DNA from: Entamoeba histolytica HM-1:IMSS
Lineage: Eukaryota; Evosea; Mastigamoebida; Endamoebidae
Assembly: GCF_000208925.1 (NCBI RefSeq)
Contig: NW_001915253.1
Coordinates: forward strand, 1 to 11,753
Length of the DNA stretch: 11,753 bases
Reading direction: 5' to 3'
Shown: one piece after another, positions 1-7,930 of the stretch
How positions within the stretch are numbered: the first letter of the stretch is position 1
Layout: each line of letters begins with the position of its first letter
Position numbers and translations under genes: made by a program
Notes under the pieces: model-generated
Seen by the model: only the letters and a program-made list of their open reading frames with translations
Databases searched by the model: none
Told to the model about the DNA's origin: nothing

Positions 1-1389
1 TTAAACAATAAAATAAAAGAATAATGAATATAATGAAAATGATGATATAAACAAAACCAGAAATGATAGTGTTGATGACTAAAATCAAATTTCATTAAGT
101 ATTTATATATATTTCATTATTACATTTATTTTTGTATTGATAATCTATTTTATTCATATTAATTATTAAAAGTCTTGTTAAAACATTTATGTAGTATTAT
201 GAATAATAAAAAGTTAGATAAATGAAAAATACTTGTATTCTTTGTGTAATAATAAGAAATTTGATGATGTAAAATAACAAAATACATTAATACAACATCA
301 AGACAGTACAAAAGATTATTATAAATCCAATAATATCATTGTTATGACAATGTAATGAAAAATTGATGTGATAATAATGATATTAAAGTAAAAGATTTTG
401 AATGAGAAATTAATTAAAGAAATAAAAATAACAAATTATTACCAAAGGAGATAAACTTACATAAAGAACATTATTTAACGATTATTATACAATAAATAGT
501 GTGTAATTACTTATAAATACTTGTTATTCAAATTATAATTGATGGGGATTAATCAATTAGCTTAATCAAATAAATGTCATTAAAAGTATATTTTATTCAT
601 TTCATTATTTAATATTCTGACAAGTCAAATGAAACATTGTTCATTTACTATAATTCATTTACATACAAAACAAACAAATATTAATGGAATTATAACAACA
701 AAAATAAACAGAATAAAAATAAGAGAATTATGAACATTCATTGCAATTCAAATGAAAACAAATAACATACACTACATTTTATTTTTATTTTGAAGAAGTG
801 AAAGAAATAATTCAACAAATGATAAGAAAAGAGTTGATAAGATAAACCAAACAAATGAAATTAACATAAGATGTTTTTCTTATCAACTAAAACATGACAG
901 TGATAATTATATAAATAATATCAAAACAAGGAAGTCAAATATAAAAGTACAACACATTAGTTAAGAAGTAAAGAAAAACAAAGAGAATAGAAGAACTAAA
1001 TGTTGTAATGGAGATACAAAGAAGAGAAATAAAAGCAGAAAAATATAAAAAAATAAATAAAACAAATAATTTAAAATAAAAAACGAAAAACAAAAAGAAA
1101 AAATAGTAAAAAATAATAATAAAAATACTATTAAAAAAAGGGTTAAAAAAAAAAGAATATTTAAAGAAAAAAGAAAGAAAGAAAAATAACTTTAATATAA
1201 CGTAATGTCCAAAATTCAACATTTCAGAAATGAAGAATAATTTAACATTACAAGACAAGAAATACTAAGCACGAATAATATAGATAGAAATATTATTTGA
1301 CAAAAGTATTTAATAATAAATAGAAAAGATATTTAAATAAAATAATATTCAAATCAGATTTATTTCAATATGAAATAAAATTTAATTAA
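1..1389. other. AT-rich region with no convincing gene
   Basis: This stretch is extremely AT-rich. On the plus strand it is A-rich, with a purine-heavy part at about 780-1260 made of AAATAA and AAAGAAAG type runs. Stops are frequent in all frames. A minus-strand open frame at 935-1258 is only the complement of the purine run and codes for almost pure Phe/Leu/Ile, so I do not call it. Around 180-560 a few short stretches read like decayed coding sequence (for example a Cys-x-x-Cys pair near 230-245) but they break every 10-20 codons and I cannot assign them. No tRNA, rRNA or ordered tandem array was seen. Confidence 0.6.
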
Positions 1390-2459
1390 TTAAGTATTAA
1401 CAGAAATAGTTTCTATTGTTTCTGGATTAGGGAAGATTAACCACATCAATGAGCTTTCTTCTTGTAGCTCTATAGAGTATGTTTGGTTGTGATTGAAGCA
1501 GTATTCAATGACATCCATCATGTTTTTTATGACAAGGTTTTTAATTTCTTTCTCGATGTCAATTTCAATTTTTATTTCTTTAATTAATCTAATACTTTCT
1601 TTATTTATTAATTCATTGACTGATATTACTACTGGAATTATTTTGTCATCTTTTAGTTTTTCTATTTTCATTAGAATATTCTTTAATTCATTATACATAT
1701 TCATTTTCTTCAAATACGCTCCATTAATATTGTGATCAGCCACAATAGTCATATCAAATAATAGACTAGTTTTATTCTTTTTATCTAATACATATATATC
1801 TGGTATTTTGTGATATTGTCATTCACTTTTAGGCATTATTTGTTTGTTCCATATCATTGTGATGTCTTTATATTTGAACACTATTTCATATGGAGGTTTT
1901 TTATATTGATTATTTCCTGTATATTTTCTTATTAATCAATATTATAATACCAATATGGTCATGTTTTTCTATTTGTGATTTTTTATGATAAATATAAGAT
2001 AGTAAAATGTTTTCTACTGTTGCTATCTTGTCTTTACATAGTGGGCAGTATTTCAATCTTTCATTTTTCATTATTTTTGCTTTCTTATACCCACAAAATA
2101 TTGCTCCATCTTGCATTTTAGTTAATTGTAGAAATGCATTCTTTTTAATATTGAATGACTTCCATGCTTTCACTGTAGTAGTTTTATCTACTCCTTTTGA
2201 CTCGAACCATCTTCTAAAATATCCATTTGTTTGATGACACTTCCATTTTTTGATGTATTTATCATTAATTTCTTTATTTCTACTACTACTTCTTTTTCTT
2301 TTTTCTTTTCTATCCCTTCATTTATTATTTCTTCTATTTTTGTTTCATTTATTTTATGAATTAATGTTTTTTAATTCTATTCCATATTCATTTCTTACTG
2401 TACCATCTATCTAATATGTTATTTCCTATTTCACTTTCTCTGGTACAGTAGTACATTAC
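1390..2459 (-). pseudogene. Decayed non-LTR retrotransposon (LINE) ORF2, C-terminal end
   Basis: This is a relic of the 3' part of a LINE reverse-transcriptase ORF. Reading the minus strand from about 2459 gives a broken series. First comes a short frame containing NNILDRWYS, then a Lys/Glu-rich linker in another frame. Next is a frame through about 2260-1910 with KWKCHQTNGYF, RRWFESKGVDKTTTVKAW and then the CPLCKDK...VENIL knuckle. That knuckle resembles the Cys/His motif found after the RT domain of many non-LTR elements. After a frameshift near 1910 the frame holds HKIPDIYVLD, interrupted by a TGA at 1819-1821. It finishes with a 120-residue stretch starting at 1752, whose VADHNINGAYLKK and IIPVVISVN segments recall the terminal domain of R4-type and Entamoeba LINE ORFs. 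At least three frameshifts plus stops make it non-functional. RT catalytic motifs are absent, so it is 5'-truncated or decayed. The family is recognised from motifs, not by alignment. Confidence 0.75.
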
Positions 2460-3776
2460 TGTTCTAATTAATTCATGACAAAACAAATAAATAATAAAAT
2501 ACAACAATCAATAATAAAAATGAAGATAAATAAATGATATTATTTATTTTCTGTTATTCTTTATTCAGATGAGAATAGTTTTTTCTTTATACTTTAATAT
2601 TGTTTCTTCTTCTTTTATTATTTAGTTTTGAATTAATGAGAATGTTGGTTTTCTATTCTTTATTCTTTTATTTAAATTGAATTAATTGATGTTTAATTTT
2701 CATCAATTTAATTATTCTCATTCAATTATCATTTATTTATTTCTTATTTTATGAATGAATAATTCATTATTATTATATTATATATAATTTCATTTATTAT
2801 TAATATCATTTATATCTTTTTATTTTCTTATTATTATTTCATATTATTTTATTTCATTCTTTGTATTATTATTTATTATATTTCTTATTAAATTAATTCA
2901 TCATATTCAATTATTATTTGATATTTCATTATTTCATTTTGTATTAATGTTTGTTTGTGTGTTGTTTCTGATTTTCATTATTCATTTCTCATTCATTTTC
3001 ATTTAATAAAATAGAAGAATAAAAATAATGAAAGAAGATAAATAAAATAAGAATAAAATAAGATAAAATCAATGATATTGTTATTATATTATTATGTTAT
3101 TTTAGTTTTGATTTTATATTTATTATTTTATTTTTATCTTTTATAATCATCATTCATTTCTTCTTTTTGTCATTTCCTCTTTTCTAATCATCACTGAATT
3201 TATTTCTATTTATTTACGTTTCATTCTATTTTCTTTATTCTTGGTGTTATTTTATTTAGTTCTTCTTTTATCATTTGTCATTTCTTGTTTATTCATGTTT
3301 GTTGTATATTTTATTATTATTATTATTTATTTTATGTTGTGTTATTCTTATTTATCTTTCTTATTATGTTTTGATTATTATTGTTTAAATAGAAAATAAG
3401 AATGAATAAAATAAAGAAATAAGAAATAATAACATAAATATGTTGATGTATTTTATCTTTTCTTTATTTGTTTCTTATTATTATTTCTATTATCTTATTC
3501 ATTTGATTCATAATGATTTAATTCAATGAAATAATACAAATAAATTGTTTATTCATTTTATCTTATTTCTCTTTCATTCTTATTTCTTTTATTATTTATT
3601 AAAAACACAATCATTGGGTGTGAATATTTCATTAAATGAAATAAAATAAATCAACATTGAATTATGTAAATTTTTATTTCACCATTTCATTCATTGGCAG
3701 ATGAATGAAATGTTCATATTCTTCATTGTTTTGTTTTTATTCTTTTTTATTTCATTTTCAATTAATCAAGATTGAA
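2460..3776. other. T-rich intergenic DNA with short purine islands
   Basis: No gene is visible here. The plus strand is T-rich, built from TTATTT, TTCATT and TTATTATT type units without a fixed period. It is interrupted by A/G-rich islands at about 3003-3072 and 3386-3436. These islands are roughly complementary to nearby T-rich sequence and so form loose, imperfect inverted repeats. The polarity is opposite to that of positions 1-1389. The T-rich trend continues into the minus-strand TLDc gene at 3777. Confidence 0.6.
2684..2708. repeat. Small inverted repeat (hairpin)
   Basis: AATTGATG at 2684-2691 and CATCAATT at 2701-2708 are perfect 8-base complements around a 9-base loop. A weaker AT-only extension lies outside the stem. 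It is the clearest small dyad in the T-rich spacer. It lies beyond the 5' side of the LINE relic and has no gene close enough to suggest a terminator role, so its function is unknown and it could be chance in AT-rich DNA. Confidence 0.4.
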
Positions 3777-4340
3777 TCATTTCATTTCAATTACTATGAT
3801 TCGTTTTGGTGTGAAACGATATGGATATTGTTTTCCACAAAGTGCATTTTCAATTCCTTTATATTTAAATGAATTTTGATAACACCATGATTTTGTTTTA
3901 TAATTTTCTTTATAAACACAAATATCACCTCTATATCCATATCCAAATTCAAATAAACAATTATCTGTTTGATTATATAAATAAAATGCACGTTGTTGTT
4001 GTTCGATATTAAATTTCTTCATTCCTTCAATTCTTCCTTTTGATTCTGATGAAAATAAAAATGATTTTGAATCATTTACATAACCACCATTAACTTTATC
4101 AATTTTCTCATTAACATATCCTCTAAATTTATTTCCTTCTGAATCTTCAATAATAATTATTATATGTTCTTTATTCATTATTCTTTGATTAAATACTGAT
4201 GTATTTTTATTCCAATTGTCTTTATCTGAATCAAATAGTATATTGTTTATTCTTTTTTCTGTTAATTCTTCTATTTGTTTGATTATTTCTTTTATTTTGT
4301 CATTTGATTTGTTATTTGATGTTGATTGTGTTATTCCCAT
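3777..4340 (-). CDS. TLDc-domain protein, Entamoeba-type family
   Basis: This intact 187-residue protein has a polar, Asn/Lys-rich N-terminus (about 1-45) including a probable short coiled coil (IKEIIKQIEELTEKRI). A TLDc domain follows from about 46 to the end. Recognisable family blocks are NTSVFNQRIMNKEH near 46-59, NKFRGYVNEKI near 70-80, SKSFLFSSESKGRIEGMKKF near 92-111, and the C-terminal NALCGKQYPYRFTPKRIIVIEMK. Small proteins of this shape form a large family in Entamoeba. TLDc domains elsewhere are tied to oxidative-stress resistance and V-ATPase regulation, but no function is established for these short versions. The start codon at 4340 is supported by an A-rich leader with AAAAATCAAC just upstream on the coding strand, similar to an Entamoeba initiator. 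It has no operon-like partner and is divergent from Rep across 253 bases of T-rich DNA. Domain identity is confident; role is not. Confidence 0.88.
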   Translation of the reverse strand: MGITQSTSNNKSNDKIKEIIKQIEELTEKRINNILFDSDKDNWNKNTSVFNQRIMNKEHIIIIIEDSEGNKFRGYVNEKIDKVNGGYVNDSKSFLFSSESKGRIEGMKKFNIEQQQRAFYLYNQTDNCLFEFGYGYRGDICVYKENYKTKSWCYQNSFKYKGIENALCGKQYPYRFTPKRIIVIEMK

Positions 4341-4576
4341 TTTTGTTGATTTTTAAGTTTTTCTTTTTATTATTTTATTATTTTATTACATCTCTTATTT
4401 ATTATTAAGTTCTTATTTTTCTTTTTAATTTATTCATTTCATTCTTTCTATCATCTTCTCATTTTCTTTCTATTCATTTATTTGTTATTTATCATTCCTT
4501 TTTATTTCTTAATGTCACTTCTATCTTGTTATTTCTTTGTTTCTTGTTATTTATTTGTTTATTCTGTTTTATTAGA

Positions 4577-4585
4577 ATATATTAC
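4577..4585 (+). other. Possible degenerate CRESS origin nonanucleotide
   Basis: ATATATTAC lies 8 bases before the Rep start codon. It differs from the CRESS-virus nicking consensus NANTATTAC only at the second base. The position, just 5' of Rep, fits an origin. However, I find no flanking stem of the usual length, and in AT-rich DNA a one-mismatch hit is easily due to chance. It is therefore a weak candidate for a decayed or partial replication origin left after integration. Confidence 0.2.
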
Positions 4586-4593
4586 CAATCCAC

Positions 4594-5487
4594 ATGTCGC
4601 GTGTCGCACTTGTTGCTGATCCTGTTGCTAATGCTGCTACCCAAGCCAGAAGATATTTTATTACTATAAATAACCCAAATAGTAATGAAATATATTCGCT
4701 TAAGGCTTTGGATTATAAATATATCATTATTGCCCAAGAAATTGCTCCAACTACCGGTACTCCTCATATCCACTGCTTAGTGTTGTTTAATGCAGCCAAA
4801 CGTTGATCTACCATTAAAAGAATTTTCCCGAGAGCTAATATTCAAATTGTTCGAGGCACTTTTCAGCAAGCCCGGGAATATGTAATTAAAGAAGGAAACA
4901 TTATTTATGAGGATGGCACTGCTCCTCATACCGGTATTGGTGACACCTTCAAACAGATGGTCCAAGAAGCTAAAAATGGAACTATTGATAGTGCGTGCTT
5001 GATGTATTGTAGATATGAACGATTTTTCCAAAGATTTATTCCAAAGACTGATTTTGTTTATGACAGTGAACTATCTTCAAAAAATGCCTGGATATATGGT
5101 CCATCTGCCACGGGAAAGTCTCGTCTTGTCAGAGAGTATGCAAAGTCTAGAGGTTATAGAATTTATGAGAAACTTTCCAACAAATGGTGGGATAATTATG
5201 ATGGAGAGGAGATAGTCCTTATTGAAGACTTGGACCCTCAAGTCTGTAAACTCCTCGTCCATCATATTAAGCTTTGGGCTGACAGATACCCTTTTAGAGC
5301 TGAAATAAAAGGGGGTTCTGTCAGATTAGAGCCAAGGTTTCAATTTATTGTAACCTCTAATTATTCCTTGGCTGAGTGCTTTGAAGGACCTGATGGTGCT
5401 GCTATTGCCAGAAGGTTTGATGAGTGGGAGATGATGTCTGAAGAAGATTCTCTCTCCTTCACTTGGAAGAGTGTGACTCTTGACTAG
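4594..5487 (+). pseudogene. rep: CRESS-DNA virus replication initiator (Rep), interrupted by one TGA
   Basis: This is the rolling-circle replication protein of a circovirus-like virus: an HUH endonuclease joined to a superfamily 3 helicase. The frame spans 297 codons, close to the usual 280-350. Endonuclease motif I is FITINNP (residues 22-28), motif II is HIH with CLV (58-63), and motif III is YVIK with the nucleophilic Tyr at codon 96. In the helicase, Walker A is GPSATGKS (169-176), Walker B is EEIVLIEDLD (about 204-213), the motif C Asn sits in VTSNYS (about 254-259), and an ARRFDEWE segment follows at about 272-279. A single in-frame TGA at codon 71 (4804-4806) falls between motifs II and III and separates the nicking residues, so the gene is presumably dead. 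Everything after it stays in frame. The ancestral residue at the stop is unknown. GC is near 40% by hand count of two lines, well above the surroundings, with many C-ending codons, which supports foreign origin. Cap follows on the same strand. Confidence 0.93.
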
Positions 5488-5489
5488 TT

Positions 5490-5519
5490 TAATTAACTAA
5501 TTCTTTTTCTATTTCTTTT
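5490..5519 (+). terminator. Probable Entamoeba-type poly(A) signal after Rep
   Basis: Two TAATT motifs (5490-5494 and 5498-5502) begin three bases after the Rep stop. They are followed by a pyrimidine-rich run, mostly T, through 5519. Short 3' UTRs with UAAUU followed by a U-rich tract are typical of Entamoeba mRNAs, so Rep probably had its own transcript end. This is motif-based inference in AT-rich DNA. Confidence 0.45.
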
Positions 5520-5592
5520 AGTTTCTATTTTTATTTTATGAATAATTCATTTATTTTTCATTTAAAACTCATAGAGTGTGATGATTCACCAC

Positions 5593-5601
5593 GTATTTAA
5601 A
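5593..5601 (+). promoter_or_regulatory. GTATTTAAA core promoter element of Cap
   Basis: An exact GTATTTAAA lies 23 bases upstream of the Cap start codon. This is the TATA-like core element described for Entamoeba genes, which have very short 5' leaders. A bulged dyad (GTGTGA at 5576-5581 with TCACCAC at 5586-5592) sits immediately before it. The match suggests that Cap was transcribed by an Entamoeba-like RNA polymerase II. Confidence 0.55.
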
Positions 5602-5624
5602 CCTCATTTTCTAATAATTCTCAT

Positions 5625-7223
5625 ATGGCTCGTTTAAAGAAGAGAACAACAAGAAGAAAGACTTCTAAAAGACCTACTGTTCGTCGTGGTAGGCGTGTAT
5701 ATAAACGACGTGTATATAGAAAAAGAAGAAGATATTATAGACGACGCCGGTTGTTATCACAACCAAATACTGTTAAATTGAAGAGTAAGCTTGTTTGCTC
5801 AATAGTAGAGTTTATTGCTATTCCTGAGAGAGATAGTTTACCACAAATATTGACTATGGCTGCTTATCCTTCTAATAATGGAATTGCTGTACCTGTTCAA
5901 GAAGCTGTATTAGATTTTAATATCCTTGGACAGAAATTTATGACTGTGCAGTCTGTAGATACTGCTAATAGTATTTTAAGAACAGAGCAAATAGCATTAT
6001 CACCACCTATTTTTGTAGCATGGAATCCATATTTAGATCATAATGTAATGGGAAATCTATGGGATTCTTATTGTGATATGTATGATTATTGGAAATTTAG
6101 TGGAGTAAAGGTTAAATGGATACCAAAGGTTAAAACGAGTGTTGCTTTACCTTATATGCCTAAAAGTATTGCTACTAATTCAAGTCAAGTTATTTGAACG
6201 GGTGGAAGTACTGTTAATCTTGTTATAGATCCTGTACAACGTTTAAATGCATTTGATTATGATAAATATGCTACTGGATTACCATATTATCCACAAGTAA
6301 CATTTAATATGCATGTGTTATTTGAAAAAGATAATTATTATTCAATGGAATTACCAACTGATCCAGAAAGTATGGATTATACATTAACATGTAAAGATAC
6401 TAGATATAAATTAAAGAACTTTGATTATGGACCTAATAAGCCTAAGACTTATAAAGTATATGATATGACAAAGCCATTTAAATTCTATGTTAAGCCTTAT
6501 TTAGAAGATAAGGTAGATGAGATAACTAATAATCAAGATTCAACTCAGACTGGAATTACAATTACAGATAAATTAGACCAACAGATATCTAAAAGGAAGT
6601 TAATGAGATATATTAAAATGAATGGAACCAAGAAGACTTATCCAGTTGATAATCCTACTAATAAACAAAAGTATTCTTATTCTATACAAGATGTTGCATA
6701 TTTTGATCCTATTCTATTTGGATATTTCTTTACAGCTAATGGAATAGAAGTATCAGATAAATTAACAATTGCTAAAGCTAGTCCACCACAAGGTAATTCC
6801 ACATTATGGAACGGATATTCATTATACACCACTCCTATAATAAGTGGAATTGGACGATTTGAATTAACCTTTTATACCAAATTTAAACAAATTAAGAACA
6901 AATATTTGATTTCTTTTTATCTAGAGATAAAATTGTTTTTAAGATACTTCTTATCTCCATTATTATTGTTCAATCTTATTAAAAACGATCCATATCAGTA
7001 CTATTGTTTGTTATATAAAATATTAAATACAGAAGCCGTGATAGTATTACCATTTAAACAACTTCATCCCTATTTGAAAAATCCATGGACAGAAGATATA
7101 AATGATAGATGTCCAATTATGCTTGTATGTCAAGATTGTTTCTGGAGATGTACTGTTCAAGGAGGATGTGAATATATTTGTAATAACAAATATTTTGTTA
7201 AAGAAAAAACAGGAACAGATTAA
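5625..7223 (+). pseudogene. cap: CRESS-DNA virus capsid protein (Cap), interrupted by one TGA and extended at the 3' end
   Basis: This is the second gene of the CRESS virus unit, on the Rep strand 137 bases downstream. Residues 1-43 are extremely Arg/Lys-rich (for example RKRRRYYRRRR near 32-42), the DNA-binding and nuclear-import arm typical of circovirus-like capsids. It is followed by beta-rich sequence consistent with a single jelly roll. One TGA at codon 191 (6195-6197) interrupts it. The same frame resumes without a shift, with the next Met at codon 229 (6309). Capsid-like sequence seems to end near codon 423 at ELTFYTKF, the kind of strand that usually closes these proteins. About 109 more codons follow, first hydrophobic (LFLRYFLSPLLLF), then Cys-rich (MLVCQDCFWRCTVQGGC), and are probably not capsid. 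GC is about 42% in one line of the arm and about 23% in one line mid-gene. The frame closes 8 bases before the convergent kinase gene. The Cap call rests on the arm and synteny with Rep. Confidence 0.85.
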
Positions 7224-7231
7224 AATTAAAA

Positions 7232-7891
7232 TTAATTCAATTCTTTATAATATTTTAGATAATTAGCAGAATATGTTTCAAGATATAAATTATTCATATC
7301 ATACCGTATCTCTGGTTTTAATGGATGAGTGCTCATTCTTTTAGTTATTATTTTATCATTAACACCAAGAAAAATTAGATAAATTGATGAACGTGATAAA
7401 CGAGAGTTTCTTGTTAACCATTTAGAAAATAGTTCTGATGCTAATGCTTTTGGTGTTAATAATTCATTTGTTCTCATTATTCCTTCTATTTGTTCTTCAT
7501 ATTTTATTATATATTTAGTAATTATTTTATTTGCTTGTTCTTTTAATATTTTGATTTCTTGAGTATTTAATAAATCATCTGTTTCTTCTGGATCCCAGAA
7601 TGTATCAATTACTTCAATTGGTTGTCTTTCAATAAGTATTATTCTTTTATTTTGTTTCTTTTCTATTTGTTCTTCATAATCATTTAAATATTCTTTAAGT
7701 ATTTCAATGAGATGTTTCTTTTTATTTGAATTTTCTTTACTTGTTGTTTGTAGTACTTTATTTATTTCATCCCATCGGACATGTTCTTCTATTATTCCTA
7801 CTTCATCTGGATTAAAGTATTTTGCTAATGCTTTTATTATTGTTGTTTTACCTGTCCCAATTCCTCCACTAATGATTATTTTATTTTCCAT
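7232..7891 (-). CDS. Deoxynucleoside kinase-like protein
   Basis: This 219-residue protein belongs to the deoxynucleoside kinase/thymidine kinase-like P-loop family, which phosphorylates salvaged deoxynucleosides with ATP in the cytosol. Seen directly are the Walker A motif GGIGTGKT (9-16), the EE pair at 35-36 in the place of the catalytic acid, and IERQP at 87-91 matching the family ER-S/P-x-S motif. A helical middle follows, then a lid-like segment KRMSTHPLKPE (184-194) and a Tyr-rich terminal helix. The lid keeps an Arg and a Glu but not the full R-x-x-x-R-x-R-x-x-E pattern, so substrate range or activity may differ. It is clearly a paralogue of the kinase half of the next gene upstream, sharing VGIIEE and the YEEQ...IER block. 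The two are co-directional, 39 bases apart. The start at 7891 is the only Met before the P-loop. Substrate cannot be assigned from sequence. Confidence 0.8.
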   Translation of the reverse strand: MENKIIISGGIGTGKTTIIKALAKYFNPDEVGIIEEHVRWDEINKVLQTTSKENSNKKKHLIEILKEYLNDYEEQIEKKQNKRIILIERQPIEVIDTFWDPEETDDLLNTQEIKILKEQANKIITKYIIKYEEQIEGIMRTNELLTPKALASELFSKWLTRNSRLSRSSIYLIFLGVNDKIITKRMSTHPLKPEIRYDMNNLYLETYSANYLKYYKELN

Positions 7892-7899
7892 ACTGTATT

Positions 7900-7907
7900 T
7901 TTAAATG
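7900..7907 (-). promoter_or_regulatory. Possible TATA-like element for the 7232-7891 kinase gene
   Basis: On the minus strand CATTTAAA lies 8 bases before the start codon of the short kinase gene, inside the 39-base spacer. It matches seven of the last eight positions of GTATTTAAA. The spacing to the ATG is short, so it may be chance. If real, the gene has its own promoter instead of sharing a transcript with its upstream neighbour. Confidence 0.25.
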
Positions 7908-7930
7908 AAATTAAAAAGATCAAAAATTAT

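Noticed and set aside
180..560. Possible decayed coding sequence with a Cys-x-x-Cys pair
   Set aside because: Fragments break every 10-20 codons in all frames and match no family I can name.
935..1258. Minus-strand 107-codon open frame rich in Phe, Leu and Ile
   Set aside because: It is the complement of a purine-rich run; near-homopolymer composition explains the lack of stops and there is no domain or promoter support.
1493..1735. Plus-strand open frame across the LINE relic
   Set aside because: It is the antisense of the Lys/Glu-rich LINE frame and has no motif of its own.
4582..5265. Minus-strand and +2-frame open frames across Rep
   Set aside because: They are antisense or out-of-frame shadows of the strongly conserved Rep motifs.
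5576..5592. Bulged dyad before the Cap TATA-like element as a CRESS origin hairpin
   Set aside because: The stem is only 6 base pairs with a bulge and a 4-base loop, and it lacks a nonanucleotide.
7006..7032. GTTTGTT...ACAG, resembling an Entamoeba intron start inside the Cap tail
   Set aside because: Only 27 bases long, lacks the usual TAG end, and the frame is already open through it.
4594..7223. Genetic-code change (TGA as Trp) for the whole window
   Set aside because: Trp codons seen in Rep, Cap, the kinases and TLDc are TGG, and two genes end in TGA at natural ends; the standard code fits better, though the stops remain noteworthy.
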